DNA of 64,000 nt from Pipra filicauda (GCF_003945595.2 NW_024104346.1:558001-622000), one strand, 5' to 3'. Counted from the first letter of the stretch, positions 1-12,359 are shown. Program-made: numbers and translations. The notes: generated from the letters alone by a model not told the origin.

Positions 1-1915
1 GGGTTCTCTTAATTATCAGTAAACAAACAAGGTGCCTTCCTCTCGGAATAACCGCGGTGCTGGGGACAGGGAGCAGCGGGTGGCGGGGCTGTGCCAACAG
101 CCCTTCCCTGCCGCTCGCCCCGCTCCAGAACTTCACCCAGGACCTGTTTGTGTGTCTCGATCCAGCGTCAGTAGTGGGGTCCCGCCCTGCCAAGCAGCGT
201 CTGCGTGCAGCATCTCCGGCAGCAGCAGCGATTCCTGCTGAGCTGGTGTGGAAAAGCCTTCGCAGTCACCGTGTGCTCCGGAGCTGGAGGAGGCTTTAAA
301 CACGAGGCTCTTAAACAAGATGAAAACAGCCCTTCCCTTCTGCTCTTTCATGCTGCCAGAGCCCTCGGGTCGTGTCGGGGCCTGGCTCTCCGTGGGCTGA
401 CAGGTTTCCTAACTCCCCTCCCTGCACTGTCAGCACAGGATCAGGAACAGCAAATTCCAGTTGCAGCAGCTGGAGGAGGTGGAAGCCCAGCACCAGCCAG
501 TGCCTCTTGGAAGCAGCCCCTGGCTTTGTCCCCCACAACATCCTCAGGAGCATCAGTGAGCTGGAGAAAACCCTGTGCAGCGGGAAAACGCGTCTGGTCC
601 CATTTACCTGCTGCCTCCTCCAGAGCTGGCTGTGCTGTTTGATTCATGTCAGCAGCTTGGCTGGTGACTGCGGGATGAATGACGCTATATAAATGCAAAG
701 CGTTATTAATATTTCATGTTGTAGTGAAAATGTACTAATAGGGCTTGTTCCTGGAAGATAAAGTGCTGCCATTAATACACCTCCGTGTCCCCAGCACCGG
801 GGACTCACCTGTGGAGGGGTGGAGGGGCTCTACCTGGAGCAGAAAATGCCCATTTCACCTGGCAGCTCCCCAAAAGAGGGGATTTTAACCCAGAAAGCCA
901 CAAGAGCCACTGCAGACACCCATAAAATTAGGGGCACGTGGGGCAGAACATCCCCCCACTCACTGCTGGGTGCTGCTGGGTGGGAGCTGCTCTGGGCCCT
1001 CCCTGCCTGCCCGTGGGGGACACAGCCCCTGGGAACTCCCTTCACGGCACAGCCACTACACAGGCATGTTAAAAAAAAAATAAAAACGGGCTTGTTTGAT
1101 TTCAAACTGCAGAACTCTTCCCTGGAGCCATCCGCAAACACTGGTAATTTACTTTACAGCTGTTTAGATTTGTTTCTCTGCGGTTTTTCTTTTTTTTTCT
1201 TTAAACCCCAGCAGAATTGCAAATGAAACGTGTGTTTGCTCCTCAAATGACTCCGGCAGCACCTGAACTCCTGCACCCCACACCTTCTCCTTGGAACCAC
1301 ACCTGCTCCTTGGACCCCCGCCCCTCTGACCCCCATCCCTGTGCCCCAGAGCTGTGAGACAGGGGCCAGACCTCAAAGAGGGGGTTCTCTGAGCTGGGGG
1401 CTCATCTTGGGAGGGCTCCATGCTCTGGCATCAGGGAGGGGTGATGGGGAAGAGGCTTGTGCCAGCTTGCAGACGAGGGGAGCATAGATAAGCAGTTTAT
1501 TAATTCCCAGTAAAATAATCAGCTACCACCCACTTGTCAGAGGGTGGGGAGGGATAAAGGCTCTCCTAAAGTATTGCCATGGTGCAAAGTTTGAGTAAAG
1601 AAAGGATTACAAAGGGAGGTGTTCGACTCCTGGTGCCGTGGGCAGGGGCTCCCAGGGCTTTGGCCGTGTTGGAGCAAGGGCTGATGGGTGCAGGAAAGGG
1701 ATGGAGGGACCCCAGGTTGTACTGGGCACCCCAACATCCCTGCAGCATCTGAGAGCAGACAGCCCTTCCCTGCACAGCAACAGGTCAGGCCCCGCACACT
1801 GTGGGGCCGCCCTTCGCCTCGGGAAATCGGGCAGCTTATGGGACACGTGGGGATCTGCCTGGAGCCTCATCCCTTCCCCCTGGGAATCTCCTCCTCGCTC
1901 CCAGGAGCCCGGGAA

Positions 1916-1922
1916 TGACTCA
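1916..1922. promoter_or_regulatory. AP-1 consensus site (TGACTCA)
   Basis: A perfect TGACTCA heptamer lies about 90 bp before the candidate GJB5 first-exon donor at 2009. AP-1 (FOS/JUN) is a known driver of keratinocyte genes, and GJB5 is an epidermal connexin. Its role here is inferred only from sequence and position. Confidence 0.4.
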
Positions 1923-2009
1923 TGTGGTGCCTCTTGCACAGGCGATGCGTTCCTGCCAAGAGCAAGCACGGACCTGCAGCAGCGCCGGCCTCGGCGAGGG
2001 ACACCTCGG
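1923..2009 (+). other. GJB5: Candidate 5' non-coding exon of GJB5 (3' edge at donor 2009/2010)
   Basis: Beta-connexin genes usually have one short untranslated exon joined to a single coding exon. The sequence CCTCGG followed by GTGAGTGG at 2004-2017 is a strong donor about 1 kb before the coding-exon acceptor at 3012. The transcription start is not determinable, so the left edge is arbitrary. A second donor-like GTGAGT, which overlaps an AP-1 heptamer, occurs at 2614. Confidence 0.3.
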
Positions 2010-2614
2010 GTGAGTGGCGTGGGGACCCTGCTCTGCCCCGGGGACGTGGGGCTGGGGGAGTGCATCTGCCCCCCCTGACCCCGGGGTGATGGGCACATCC
2101 TGCGCTGCTGCTGGAAGCGTGCACGGAGGAGGAGGAATCGAGGGTTTGTGTGTGTCCCCAGGGATCCGCCCGGAGAGATGGGACCCACCGGCTCCCACAG
2201 CAGGGACGTGCACCAGGACGTCTGTGTGAGCAGGAGCACGGGCTGGGCCGGGCTGCAAAGAGCAGGGGATGTGTTCACCCCTGAGAGCCCCTCGGCGAGG
2301 GGGAATCTGATTTTTATTTTCCTGATAATGAAATATTTAAGGAGTCGGTGCCAAACGCAGCCCCAGGGGCCCCGCTCGGCGCCCGGGGTGTTCCTCCAGC
2401 ACGGCCCAGACCAGGCTCAGATCAACCACGCAGGGGCTGGGGCTGGTGAGCACTGGTGGCCACCCAGCCCTGGGTCAGCTCCTCATCATTGCAGGGGCCG
2501 TGCAGCCCCCCCAGCCCACCCAGTGCCTCTGCTCTGACACGGGGCACAGTCAGTGCAGGGCTGGGAGGGCAGAGGCACCGGCAGATTCCAGCGGTGGGAG
2601 AGGACGTGGCCGGG

Positions 2615-2621
2615 TGAGTCA
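2615..2621. promoter_or_regulatory. AP-1 consensus site (TGAGTCA)
   Basis: A perfect AP-1 heptamer lies about 400 bp before the GJB5 coding exon. It is the second of five such heptamers in the first 10.1 kb. Confidence 0.35.
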
Positions 2622-3036
2622 CGGCCCGCCTGCTCCTCGCTGTTGTCCGCCCGGGCCAGGCCTGGCAACGTAAGGAAAATTAATAACAAATACCTGGGCA
2701 ATGAGGCAGGAGCTGGGGCGGGCGGTGCAGGATGGGGGCTGAGCTGTGGGCTGGAGCTGGTGGTGGCTGGAGGATGCTGTGGCTGCAGCAGAACCCCAGG
2801 TTTTGCCAGGTCCTCCTGTCTCCAAAGTGGGGGACGGTGCTCGGTGCAGACACATCACTGGACCAGGTCTGTGCTGGGGCACGTGCTGGTGGGGTCCCTG
2901 CATGTGATCGTGGGCCAGAGAGGGTCCCAAGAGCTGTGCCTTGGGGCACACGGGGGCTCCAGTGGGGGCCTCTCGCTGCTCCCTGGTGACACAGTGTCTT
3001 CCTTCTTCCCAGGCCAGCTAACAGGATCGGGGAGCC

Positions 3037-3867
3037 ATGAACTGGAGCGCGTTCGAGGGGCTCCTCAGCGGGGTCAACAAATACTCCACAGCCTTCGGCC
3101 GCATCTGGCTCTCCCTCGTCTTCATCTTCCGCCTGCTGGTCTACGTGGTGGCGGCCGAGCGGGTCTGGAGCGACGACCACAAGGACTTTGACTGCAACAC
3201 TCTGCAGCCGGGCTGCACCAACGTCTGCTTCGACCACTTCTTCCCCGTGTCCCACATCCGCCTCTGGGCCCTGCAGCTCATCCTGGTGACGTGTCCGTCC
3301 CTCCTGGTCATCATGCACGTGGCCTACCGGGAGGCCAAGGCGCAGAGGCTGCGTGAGGCCGGCGGGGACGGCTGCCACCGCCGCCTCTTCACCGACCCCG
3401 GCAAGAAGCGGGGCGGGCTGTGGTGGACGTACCTGCTCAGCCTCATCTTCAAGGCCGGCGTGGACGTGGTCTTCCTCTACATCTTCTACCGCCTCTACAG
3501 GAACTACACCCTGCCCCGGCTGGTGAAGTGCGAGCTGCCCCCCTGCCCCAACGTGGTGGACTGCTTCATCTCCCGGCCCACCGAGAAGAACATCTTCACC
3601 CTCTTCATGGTGGTCACCGCCTGCGTCTGCGTCGTGCTGAGCCTCGCCGAGGCCGCCTACCTGATCGGCAAGCGGTGCCGGGAGTGCCTGCAGGCTGGTG
3701 GTGGGCAGAGCCGGCGGCACAGCCAGGACTGCCCGCTGCCCGGCGCCGAGCCCGTGGGCACGGCGGGACAGGTTTTCCATGGGGCGGACTACAAACCCCC
3801 CACGGCCACCATCCCACCCACGGCGTCCTGCCCCAGCACGGCGTCCGAGGAGGAGGCTCTTTCCTAG
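3037..3867 (+). CDS. GJB5: Gap junction protein beta 5 (connexin-31.1)
   Basis: This is an intact 276-residue connexin in one coding exon. Six connexins form a hemichannel in the plasma membrane, and two hemichannels dock into a gap junction. The N-terminus [20 protein letters not shown] matches beta connexins. The first extracellular loop has Cys53, Cys60 and Cys64 (C-x6-C-x3-C) and the second has C-x4-C-x5-C ending at VVDC. Four membrane segments fit the family (about 22-42, 75-95, 127-150 and 185-207). Residues such as WSDDHKDFD, the [12 protein letters not shown] stretch and the [13 protein letters not shown] segment point to GJB5 rather than GJB3 or GJB2. The start is the first ATG after a splice acceptor (TTCTTCCCAG ending at 3012). 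The C-terminal tail diverges from mammals, as is usual. It heads the local connexin cluster. Mammalian GJB5 is epidermal. Confidence 0.93.
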   Translation: MNWSAFEGLLSGVNKYSTAFGRIWLSLVFIFRLLVYVVAAERVWSDDHKDFDCNTLQPGCTNVCFDHFFPVSHIRLWALQLILVTCPSLLVIMHVAYREAKAQRLREAGGDGCHRRLFTDPGKKRGGLWWTYLLSLIFKAGVDVVFLYIFYRLYRNYTLPRLVKCELPPCPNVVDCFISRPTEKNIFTLFMVVTACVCVVLSLAEAAYLIGKRCRECLQAGGGQSRRHSQDCPLPGAEPVGTAGQVFHGADYKPPTATIPPTASCPSTASEEEALS

Positions 3868-6800
3868 GGCTGCCCAGGAGAAAGCAGGAGCCTCTCACCT
3901 GCCGGGCACCTTCATCCCCCTCTTCCTCCTCCGCCCCCCGGCGCAGGAGCGCTGGTGGGGGCAGCGCCCTGGAGTTGGGCTGGGCCTGAGGAGTCTCTGC
4001 TTCTCCTGTTCTGGGGAAGACACATGACATCGTCCTGCTGAATTTGGGGTAAACCACGTGCTGTAGGACACATGCAGTGCCCGAGAGCCACAGGGACCAG
4101 CAGCTCCGTGGCAGCTGTGAACTGGCAGCAGTGCCCAGACTTTGAGCTGGAAAGACACCCTGATCCCCCAAGGAACCCATCTCCCTGTCCCTCAGCCTAA
4201 ATCAGCCACAGTGTGGGTGCCAGGGCCATCTCAGACTGATGCAACCGTCATTAATAACACTCATTAGCCGAGTGGGGACAAGAGCAGGTCCCTGGTGCCG
4301 CAGCCACCGCGGGGAAGCGCAGGCGTGAGGATCCGGCCGGGCAGGCAGCACCCACCGTGGGCTGCTGGATCATCCTGCCTGGCCAGAGGACAACACCCCA
4401 GCAAAACAGCTGAGTACAGGAGAGGAAAAACACCCCAACCATTGATTAAACAGTAACATTAAATGGCAGAATCTGATCTCAGTTATTGCTGTAATGTGTC
4501 GCGCTGGGCCGTGACGTGAGCGGCACTGTCCTTTTGGAGGCCATCACCAAGCATTAGCTGGGATGAATAATTCACAACAATTTCATGGCAAATGCACTCG
4601 TAAGTAGCATTAACATCGAACACGTAGCTCAATCTGTTATTGGTTTCTCTTTATTTAGAGGGTGTGATTATTATTTTTTCCATGAGCAGGGACAGCACTC
4701 GCTGGCTCTGCCCCAAAGGAAGCAGCACAGGGAGCGAGGGAACACCATCCCTGTGTCCTTTAGGATCAGGGCCGTTCTTGGTGACAGTTCATTGCAGCTA
4801 CTGCTGCTCCAACAAACCAGCTCCCACTTGGGCAAAGCTGAGCCCCTTCCCACAGCCCACCTTGGGAAAGGACCAGCTGGATGTGCTGGAGGGGGAGGCA
4901 GAGGGACCGCTGTGTCCAGGGGGATGCTGAGGGCAGGCAGGGCTGGGGGGATGCCAAGGGCAGGCAGGGCTGCAGCACTGCTGGATGGGAGGGCAGGGCC
5001 TGAACCAGCCACCCCATAAGGGTGAGGATGGTGGAGAAGCCCTGGGGGCATCCCAGCCATCAGCCCAGAACCCTCTGGGCACGCAGCAGCTCCTTGTGCT
5101 GACACCACCGAGGCTGGAAACCTTTGAGGTGAGAGGCAGATGGTAGAACACAGGTAGGTTTTTTCCCACCTCCTTCTATGTGAAGCTGTGCTTGGTGTCT
5201 GCCTCCCTCTCGTGCGCTCCCATTGCTGGATCAGGCACCCAAAAGTTTTCTTTCCTGGGGCCTCTCACGCCAGAGAGAACACAAAGTTGTTCTTTGTGTG
5301 CGAGCCGTTGCCCCGATTTAAAGAGCATGGGCTGGGCTGTTTGTTTTCCAGCAAGGTTGGCCGCTGCAAATCCGGGCTGTCCCGTGGGTGAAACCCCGAG
5401 GTGTTCCCTGTGCAGGCACTAATGGGGCAGATGAGCCCCAGGAGAACCTCCCTGTCCCACTTCCCCACATCAAAGCACAGCTGGAGCTGCTGCCCCGCTG
5501 CGAGAGACCTGAAGATCCAGTTACTGGGTGTTGTTGTGCAGTTCTGTGGTGCTCAGGGCAGACATTGCAGCTGCTCCACAGAGCTCGGGGTGTCTTGCAC
5601 CACCCAGGCTTGGGATCAGCCCTGACCAGCCCCACAAACGGGAGTGTTTGGCTGGTTCTTTCTGATGTGCTTCCCCTCGAGTTGCCCCGGTCGTTGGTGC
5701 AGAAACAGGGCTCTGGGAGCTGGGACATGTCCTGGGATACAGAGGCAGGACCAGTGTCAGCAAAGCAAATAAACTGGGAGGTGTCAAAATAAAAGCTGAC
5801 TATTTTCTAGACTTTGCATCATCACACAGGGATTCCCCCTGTATGTTCTTGTGGGGTCCCAGAAGAGCCCCTGAATCCAGGGGAGAGGGGATTTGAAAGA
5901 AACCCACCAGTAACTCCAACCCAGGCAGGGATGTGGAGAGGACTGTGTGTGCAGGTCAGGGGTAGCCTGGCCTTCCTAGCTTGGGCCTGTTTCTTCCCTG
6001 GCCAAACCCCTCCTCTTTGCTGGGAATTGAGGAGAAACTCTCTGATTTATGTCCAGTGTGCTGGAGCCAGTGGCTGCTCCCAGGACCCCGTGACTCCTGT
6101 GCCCTGTGCTCGTGGGGGAGTCTCATCCCTGGGGACGTGGCCCTGGAGCAGGACAGCTGGGATGCTGTTGGCAGGCAGGAAGCTGAAATAAAAGGCCTGA
6201 GTCCAACCTCCTGTGACACCCCATCTAAGACTCTTTAAAAGGGACTTGGAGGTTTTTCTGCCGGTGTGGTGGCCACCTGCTCCTCTGCTTGGGTTTTTCC
6301 TTTGGGGAGGATCCAAGGTGAAGCCTCTGGAGGTCAGTGGGTGTTTCAGTGTTCACATCTGGCACTGAAGCCTTTCACCCATCACCCCGCTGAGCTGGAG
6401 CAGGGTGGCAACGTGGTGACATACCCGGGGCACATACCTGAAGTTCTCGCGTGCTGAGAGCTGCTGAACCATGCTGGCACCTTGTCCCTGTGCCCACACT
6501 GGACCAGTTGGCAGAGGGGTGGTGGAGGGGGCACAGGGATGTGCCCTTTGCTGGCAAACACCCAGCTCAGCGCTGCAAAACACTGCAAAGCACGGGGTGT
6601 TTCTGCTCCCCACCCAACTGCCTCAGGGAAATCTGCCCAGGCCAAAAGCACCTGAACTTTCTCACCATGGCCACGTGGCCTCTCCTGAAATTCCAAAATT
6701 GCAGGCAAGAGACTGCCCAAGGGGGGGTCTGGCCCTGCTCTTACAGTGTTTGGCCGCAGGGCAGGGAGCTGCTGCCTGCACAAGAAATCAGAGCTGCCAG

Positions 6801-7428
6801 TGTTCTCAACAACTTCCCTCTCTCCTGGGTTTATCATCTCGAGGGTCACAGCCCCCAGATTCCTGACAAGCTCTCTGCAACAACATAGCTCAAATTCCTG
6901 ATCCTGCTGATAGGACAGGGCAGTTCCTGGCTGAGGGAGCTCCCACTTTGCTCTTGTCCAGGATGGGGGTTCCTGTGCCTGCCCCCTCCTCTGGGCTCAC
7001 CCCACTCTGCACCCCAGGCTCCGACCAGGGCTTGCTTTGGATCTCCTGGCTTTGCATCTCCTGGGCTCCCATTCCTGAGTGTCCCCAGCTGGGCAAACCC
7101 TCACTCGCTTTATTTGACCTCCTGGAGCCAAGAAACCTCTGGGCAAGTGGCTCCTTGTCCGCCAGGAGAGCGGGGAGCAAACCTCTTGGGTACCAAGCAC
7201 CCAGGGGCTCTTCAGATGTGTCCCATGGGAGGGGTGGCCCTGGCAAGGCTCCCGTGAGGCTCCCTTGCCACTTGTCTCCAGGGCGTGCCAGAGGATGCCG
7301 GAAAAGCCTCAGGGCACTTTAAAGACCAGGTGAACCGAAGGCAAGGGGAGGCACATTCCTGCCGAGCTGTGTTGGCAAAGACCTCAAATGGGGCTGCTCC
7401 ATGGGGCATCCGGCTGCTCCAGCAGGAT

Positions 7429-7445
7429 GAGGCTGACTCAGCCTC
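7429..7445. promoter_or_regulatory. 17-bp palindrome centred on an AP-1/MAF core
   Basis: GAGGCTGACTCAGCCTC is a perfect inverted repeat around the central base and contains TGACTCA with GC flanks, so it resembles a MAF recognition element as well as an AP-1 site. It lies between GJB5 and GJB3. Confidence 0.35.
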
Positions 7446-7698
7446 CTGGGAGCCACCAGTGCTCTGGGGAGAGGGACATCCCCCTCAGGGACACATTCCA
7501 GGTCCCACGGGGGTGCAGCTGGAGGCAGCAGCAGGGCAGGGTCCCGCTGCATGGGGACCCTGCTGCCATCCTGCTGGTTGGGAAAGGTCCCATCAGACTG
7601 TCCCGGCCCCACCAGGGTGGTGGCTGCAAGTTCCTGTTGGTTGGAGATACCAGGGAGCTGTTGCAAAACTCCTACTACAGCAAAATCATTTCAGGAGT

Positions 7699-7705
7699 TG
7701 AGTCA
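7699..7705. promoter_or_regulatory. AP-1 consensus site (TGAGTCA)
   Basis: A perfect heptamer 265 bp from the palindromic AP-1/MAF site. The pair could belong to one epithelial enhancer; this is inferred from motifs only. Confidence 0.3.
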
Positions 7706-9592
7706 TCTGTGGTTCTTAGCAACTGGTGCTGGTGGCCCCACAGCTGGGGGCTGGTGCAAGGCCAGTGTCCACCCCTGTCACCCTGGTCCTGCTGCTGGGT
7801 CTGCAGTGCCCAGACCACCCTGGTGGGGGTCAGGGCATCACCTGGCAGGAGCTGCTCGTCTTGCATGTGGAGGAATCCGGCCCCATCGATGTCCTTTGTT
7901 GTTCAACCCGAGCGTGTGTGTGCATGTGCACAGACAAGAACCTCTCCAGGAGCTGTTTGCCAGACTCACCCAGTTACTGGGAACTGAACCAACCACCCTT
8001 CCCCTCCCCACACACACTCAGCTCCACAGACAAGCCCTGGGTGTGCAGGAGGGCTGTGGCTGGGAAGGAGCTTCCCTACTCCGAGAGCTGCCTGGATCTG
8101 GAAACCTTCCTGCAGCTCCTTCCCTGCGGGACAGGTACCTCCAGGGGCACAGGGTGCTGGGGGGCTGCTGGGGACCTCCGGCCGTGGGGGACAGACCCCG
8201 CGGTGTAACGGGGCACAGTGGGAGCTGTGTTTGGTGTGACGGGGTGCAGGGGGGAGTTGGGTTATGGTTGGGACTCTTGGGCCTGCAGGGGCCAAAAGTG
8301 GGGACCTCAACATCACACCGTGCCACGACAGGACCCCCCAGCCTGTGCCAGGGCCCCTGTCCCTGGGGGGTGACACAGGGGGATGGCACAGCCTGGCACC
8401 CCCCGGGAGCAGGAATGGCCACCCCAGGCCTTGCTCCTCTGTCCCACCACCCTCCTCGTGGACTGAGCCCCCCAGAGACAGTGGCTCTGCTGAGTTTGCA
8501 CCCCACAGAGGTGGGAGCCGGGCGCTTTCGGGTCCAACGCCCTGTGCCCACGCGGGGCAGGACGCGGCGGTGACGCAGCAGGCTGGCATTCCGGGGGCTG
8601 GCTGGCGAGGGTGCTGAGCTCTGCGGGAGCACATCGGCTCTGCCGGCAGAGCTGAGCACACCTGAGCGCTGCCCCTGCCCTGCCTGGCACCCAGCCAGCA
8701 CCGGGGGAGCTGCGAGGCTCCCAGAGCACAGGGACTGGCACGGGGCTCAGCACGGAGCTTGGCATGGGGGTCACATCCCCTTCCCACCCTGCTGCGGGTC
8801 CATGGTTGGAGCTGGCACTGGGCTGAGCTGGGCAGGTGGGTGCTGGCAGGGCACTGGGGGTGGGGGCATGGGTGAATTGGCAGGCTGGTGGGGGAGGCAC
8901 GGGCCCTGGGGATGTGCAGGGACTCCGGGTTCAGCCACCAGCACCAGCGTTTGGGAGGAAAGCAGCAGCCCCCCTCTCCTGAGTTTAAAGGAGCTGGTTC
9001 CAAGGGCTGGGTGGGAATGCTGTGGTTGTTCCCCACCCCGGCTCACTGGTTTGCCAGGGAGGACGATCTGTTTTCAGCAGGGTGGTGAAGGAAGGTGGGC
9101 ATGGGCAGAGGCACTGCCCTGGCACTTGGTGGCACAGGACCTCAGCTTGGCCCCACTTGGCTCAGCTGCTTGCCGAGGTGTCCCTGTGTGGGAGCAGTGT
9201 GGGAGCAGAGCGGTGGGTCTGGGGCTCGCTGCAGGCTGGCTCTGGCCAAGGCTGGGCTCCCGGGCAGCCCTGTGGGCTCCGGGCAGTGCTCCAGGCAGTG
9301 CTCCAGGCTCTGTTCCTTCCCTGCAGCCCCGGGACACTGCACTGTGCAGCCCCCCCCGGATGAGGGGACCCTGATCACCAGAGTGCCATCACACCCCCGC
9401 CATGCCCTGTGCTGGGCACTTCCCACCCCACAACTCCCTGTGAGCAGGGAAGGAGCCTGAGCCTCCTCCAGGTACGTCTCGGAGGGCACTGGGTTGGCCA
9501 CGGGCAGCGGCAGCTCCTTAAAAGTGGGAATGACCCAGCTGCAGTCCTGTGAATCCCTTTGTCAGGGCAGGCACCTTCACAGCACAGAGGGT

Positions 9593-9599
9593 TATAAAA
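9593..9599 (+). promoter_or_regulatory. Candidate TATA box upstream of GJB3
   Basis: TATAAAA lies about 660 bp before the splice acceptor of the GJB3 coding exon. That is a plausible distance for a promoter feeding a short untranslated first exon. No convincing donor was pinned down between the two, so the assignment is weak. Confidence 0.25.
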
Positions 9600-10065
9600 T
9601 CCACCCGGGTTTGTAAATCCAGGTGCAGTAAAGCTCCGGGTTGGGCTTAATGTGCCACCCTCCTCGTGTGGGGCAGCCCCAGGCTGAGCTGTGGAGCTGC
9701 TTTGGCCATCGGGGCCTCCGGTGTTGCTGCTGGGGGGGCAGGAGTGGGAGCAGGAGCGGAGCCCCAGCGAGGGTGACGTGCTGGTGACACACACAGACTG
9801 TCCCTTTCTGCAGCCCCGCTCTCACCTGTGCTTGGGCTGCCTCGGGCATCACCTGTGAGACAGAAAAACCGGTCCCTGGCGTGTCCCAGCAGCCCAGCAT
9901 TGCAGCAGCCACTTCCCCTTGGGCTGTTGATCCTGGCTCACTCCAGCAGATCCTGCTGTAGGTTTGCACCAACACAGCAGTCAGGCGGGGGGTTGGTGGT
10001 GGGGATTTGGCCAGGTGGCTCATCCCTTGGGGCAGAGGCTCCGTCAGAAGGAAGTGCTGAGAGGT

Positions 10066-10072
10066 TGAGTCA
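10066..10072. promoter_or_regulatory. AP-1 consensus site (TGAGTCA) before GJB3
   Basis: A perfect AP-1 heptamer inside the imperfect palindrome GAGGTTGAGTCACCTC, 184 bp before the GJB3 coding-exon acceptor. Confidence 0.35.
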
Positions 10073-10275
10073 CCTCTGTCACCAGGAGAGTGTGGGGACG
10101 GGTGTTACTGTGTGCAAGGGTGATGGTCCCCCCACCCCACATGAGTGCAGCGTGGTGGGGGAGCCCAGAGGTCAGTGGGATTTAGTGCAGTGAGGGACAC
10201 GCACCTCCCATTGCTCCTCACCCTCCGCTCCTGCCGCCTCTCCAGGTCGGGTGAATTTGGTCTCCACCGGCCACC

Positions 10276-11058
10276 ATGGATTGGAAAACACTGCAGGCAC
10301 TGCTCAGCGGGGTCAACAAGTACTCCACAGCCTTTGGCCGCATCTGGCTCTCCGTGGTCTTCGTCTTCCGCGTCCTGGTCTACGTGGTGGCTGCCGAGCG
10401 CGTGTGGGGCGACGAGCAGAAGGACTTTGACTGCAACACGCGACAACCGGGCTGCACCAACGTCTGCTATGACTACTTCTTCCCCATCTCCCACATCCGC
10501 CTCTGGGCCCTGCAGCTCATCTTTGTCACTTGCCCTTCCCTCCTGGTCATCATGCACGTGGCCTACCGGGAGGACCGCGAGAAGAAGAACCGGGAGAAGA
10601 ACGGGGAGAATTGCCCCAAGCTCTACAGCAACACGGGCAAGAAGCACGGCGGGCTGTGGTGGACCTACCTGCTCAGCCTCTTCTTCAAGCTTATCATAGA
10701 GATCCTGTTCCTCTACCTCCTCCACAAGATGTGGGACAGCTTCGACTTGCCACGGCTGGTCAAGTGCACCAACGTGGATCCCTGCCCCAACACCGTGGAC
10801 TGCTACATCGCTCGGCCCACCGAGAAAAGGGTCTTCACCTATTTCATGGTCGGAGCCTCCTCCATCTGCATCATCCTCACCGTCTGTGAGATCTTCTACC
10901 TCATCTTCAAGCGAGTTGTCCGCGGTGCACGGAAGTGGAAGAAATCCAAGCGCTCCGTCAGCTACAGCAAGGCCTCCACCTGCCACTGCCACCTCAAGTC
11001 GGAGGAGAAGGACAACAAGTCCCAGACTAGGTGTGTGACAGCCCTGACTGCTGTCTGA
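10276..11058 (+). CDS. GJB3: Gap junction protein beta 3 (connexin-31)
   Basis: This is an intact 260-residue connexin in a single coding exon. The N-terminus [20 protein letters not shown] and the run to [10 protein letters not shown] are nearly identical to mammalian connexin-31, which separates it from GJB5 upstream. The first loop has the C-x6-C-x3-C pattern ([12 protein letters not shown]) and the second has C-x5-C-x5-C ([13 protein letters not shown]). The cytoplasmic loop is short, as in beta connexins. The tail is basic and Ser/Lys-rich, with an STCHCHLK segment like the STCRCH of mammals. The start is in a perfect Kozak context (GCCACCATGG), 20 bp after an acceptor (CCTCTCCAG ending at 10255). 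It forms intercellular channels in epithelia; the human gene is linked to skin and hearing disease. Confidence 0.95.
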   Translation: MDWKTLQALLSGVNKYSTAFGRIWLSVVFVFRVLVYVVAAERVWGDEQKDFDCNTRQPGCTNVCYDYFFPISHIRLWALQLIFVTCPSLLVIMHVAYREDREKKNREKNGENCPKLYSNTGKKHGGLWWTYLLSLFFKLIIEILFLYLLHKMWDSFDLPRLVKCTNVDPCPNTVDCYIARPTEKRVFTYFMVGASSICIILTVCEIFYLIFKRVVRGARKWKKSKRSVSYSKASTCHCHLKSEEKDNKSQTRCVTALTAV

Positions 11059-12021
11059 AGGGTGCTGGGAGGGGAGGGTGGAGGGAGAAGGTGTCCTGGC
11101 ATGTGCCAGGGATGGTTGGTACCAGACATGACCACCAGTGATGTCACCGCCGGACTCTTCAGCCAGGACCTCGGTGGCTGTGAGGGGAGAGGGACACATC
11201 CATGGGAACTCTCCTGCCTGGGACCGTGGGCACATCCCCAGGTGTCCCAGTGGCGTGGTGGCAGGTGGGTGCTGGCTGCCTGTGGGCATGCCTGAGGGTG
11301 TCTGTTCTTCCCACAGAGGAGAGGAGCTGTGAGCTCGCCCGTCCCAGCTGGTTCACATTCCCCTTGGTCCAGCAGCTTTTCCAGCCACCCCTGAATCCTC
11401 AAGAGTCAACCTGTGTGAAAAATGACTAAACCCAACAAACTAATATCCCTGGAGAGAGACCCATGGGTGCTTGGGCAGACACAGGTAAGGCGAGGGCAGC
11501 CCTGGAGCTCTGCCAGATGCACAGAGTAGTGCCACAAGCTTGGACATCACAACTACACACAGATCCTCCCATGTCTTCTCAGGTCCTCCAGCTCTGCTGC
11601 TCCCATGGTGGGTGTGAGTGCACTCACTGGTGCCCCACCAGAGCTGGTGTCACCCAGCATGGTGGCAGTCCCAGCTTGCTGTGCCTCACAAGTGCACAGT
11701 CCCAAGCACTGTTTCATCCTCCTGTATTTTGTACCAAAAAACCCAAAGGAATTTTGGGCTCGGCACCATAGCAGGAGCTCTCTTCATGCACCTGAAGCAA
11801 TGACAGAGGAGCAGAGCTCCAGGCTGTTGCCAACTGTTCTCTCGGCCCAGTTTGCCCAGTTTGACAGTATTGGGGCAGGGCAGCTTCTCCCCCTTGGCTC
11901 ACACGAGCGCCGTGCCACGTCTTGCCCAAATGCCACTGCTGTCTCTGCTGCTTCCCTTGGTGCCTCTTGTGTCCCACTCACCTCGGACGGACACGTCACA
12001 TATGGCACAAGCTACGGATCC

Positions 12022-12027
12022 AATAAA
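12022..12027 (+). terminator. GJB3: Poly(A) signal of GJB3
   Basis: AATAAA lies 964 bp after the GJB3 stop codon and is followed by a TG-rich stretch. It is the first canonical plus-strand signal downstream of the gene, giving a 3' UTR of about 1 kb. Confidence 0.55.
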
Positions 12028-12359
12028 ACATTGCTTGGAGACACTGGAATCTGCTCTGTTCGCTGGAAATCGGGGGGACTGGTGAGGGCAGATGACATGG
12101 ATTTGCAGAGGTTCCCCAGGAGCCCGCAGCCGGGTGCTCCTCATCCGCCCGAGCCGGGCAGGGCAGTCGAGCCCCGGGTCGGGCTCACTCCTCCCGCTCC
12201 GCCTCTCCCGGCTTGTCACGCGTCGTTAAACCTTAACTCAGCAGAACCGCACGCTGGCCCCCAAGGAAATCAAGGAAGGATCAGCATCAATTATTTACTA
12301 AACCTTGAGAAATATTATAATAAATAGAAATTATTTCCATTTAATCTCTCCAGCGCTAG

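Larger units (their letters stand above)
1..3012. other. Non-coding 5' flank and inferred first intron of GJB5
   Basis: No coding exon with family resemblance is visible. The segment is GC-rich with short AT-rich islands near 660-780, 1490-1530 and 2305-2345, which could be regulatory. A strong plus-strand splice donor lies at 2009/2010 and the acceptor of the GJB5 coding exon ends at 3012, so the right part is probably the GJB5 first intron. The open frames here overlap each other on both strands, as expected of GC-rich DNA. Confidence 0.5.
3868..10255. other. GJB5 3' UTR and GJB5-GJB3 intergenic region; no GJB4 gene seen
   Basis: No connexin signature ([14 protein letters not shown], or the triple-cysteine loops) occurs on either strand, so the GJB4 found here in mammals is missing. 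Possible plus-strand poly(A) signals for GJB5 are ATTAAA at 4445 and AATAAA at 5768, 5788 and 6187; which one is used cannot be told. An AT-rich stretch at 4440-4690 could be a conserved element. AP-1 motifs at 7434, 7699 and 10066 suggest epithelial regulatory DNA. Confidence 0.5.

Noticed and set aside
9593..10255. A defined GJB3 first exon after the TATA-like motif
   Set aside because: No donor strong enough to commit to was found between 9620 and 10200, so only the TATA candidate is listed.
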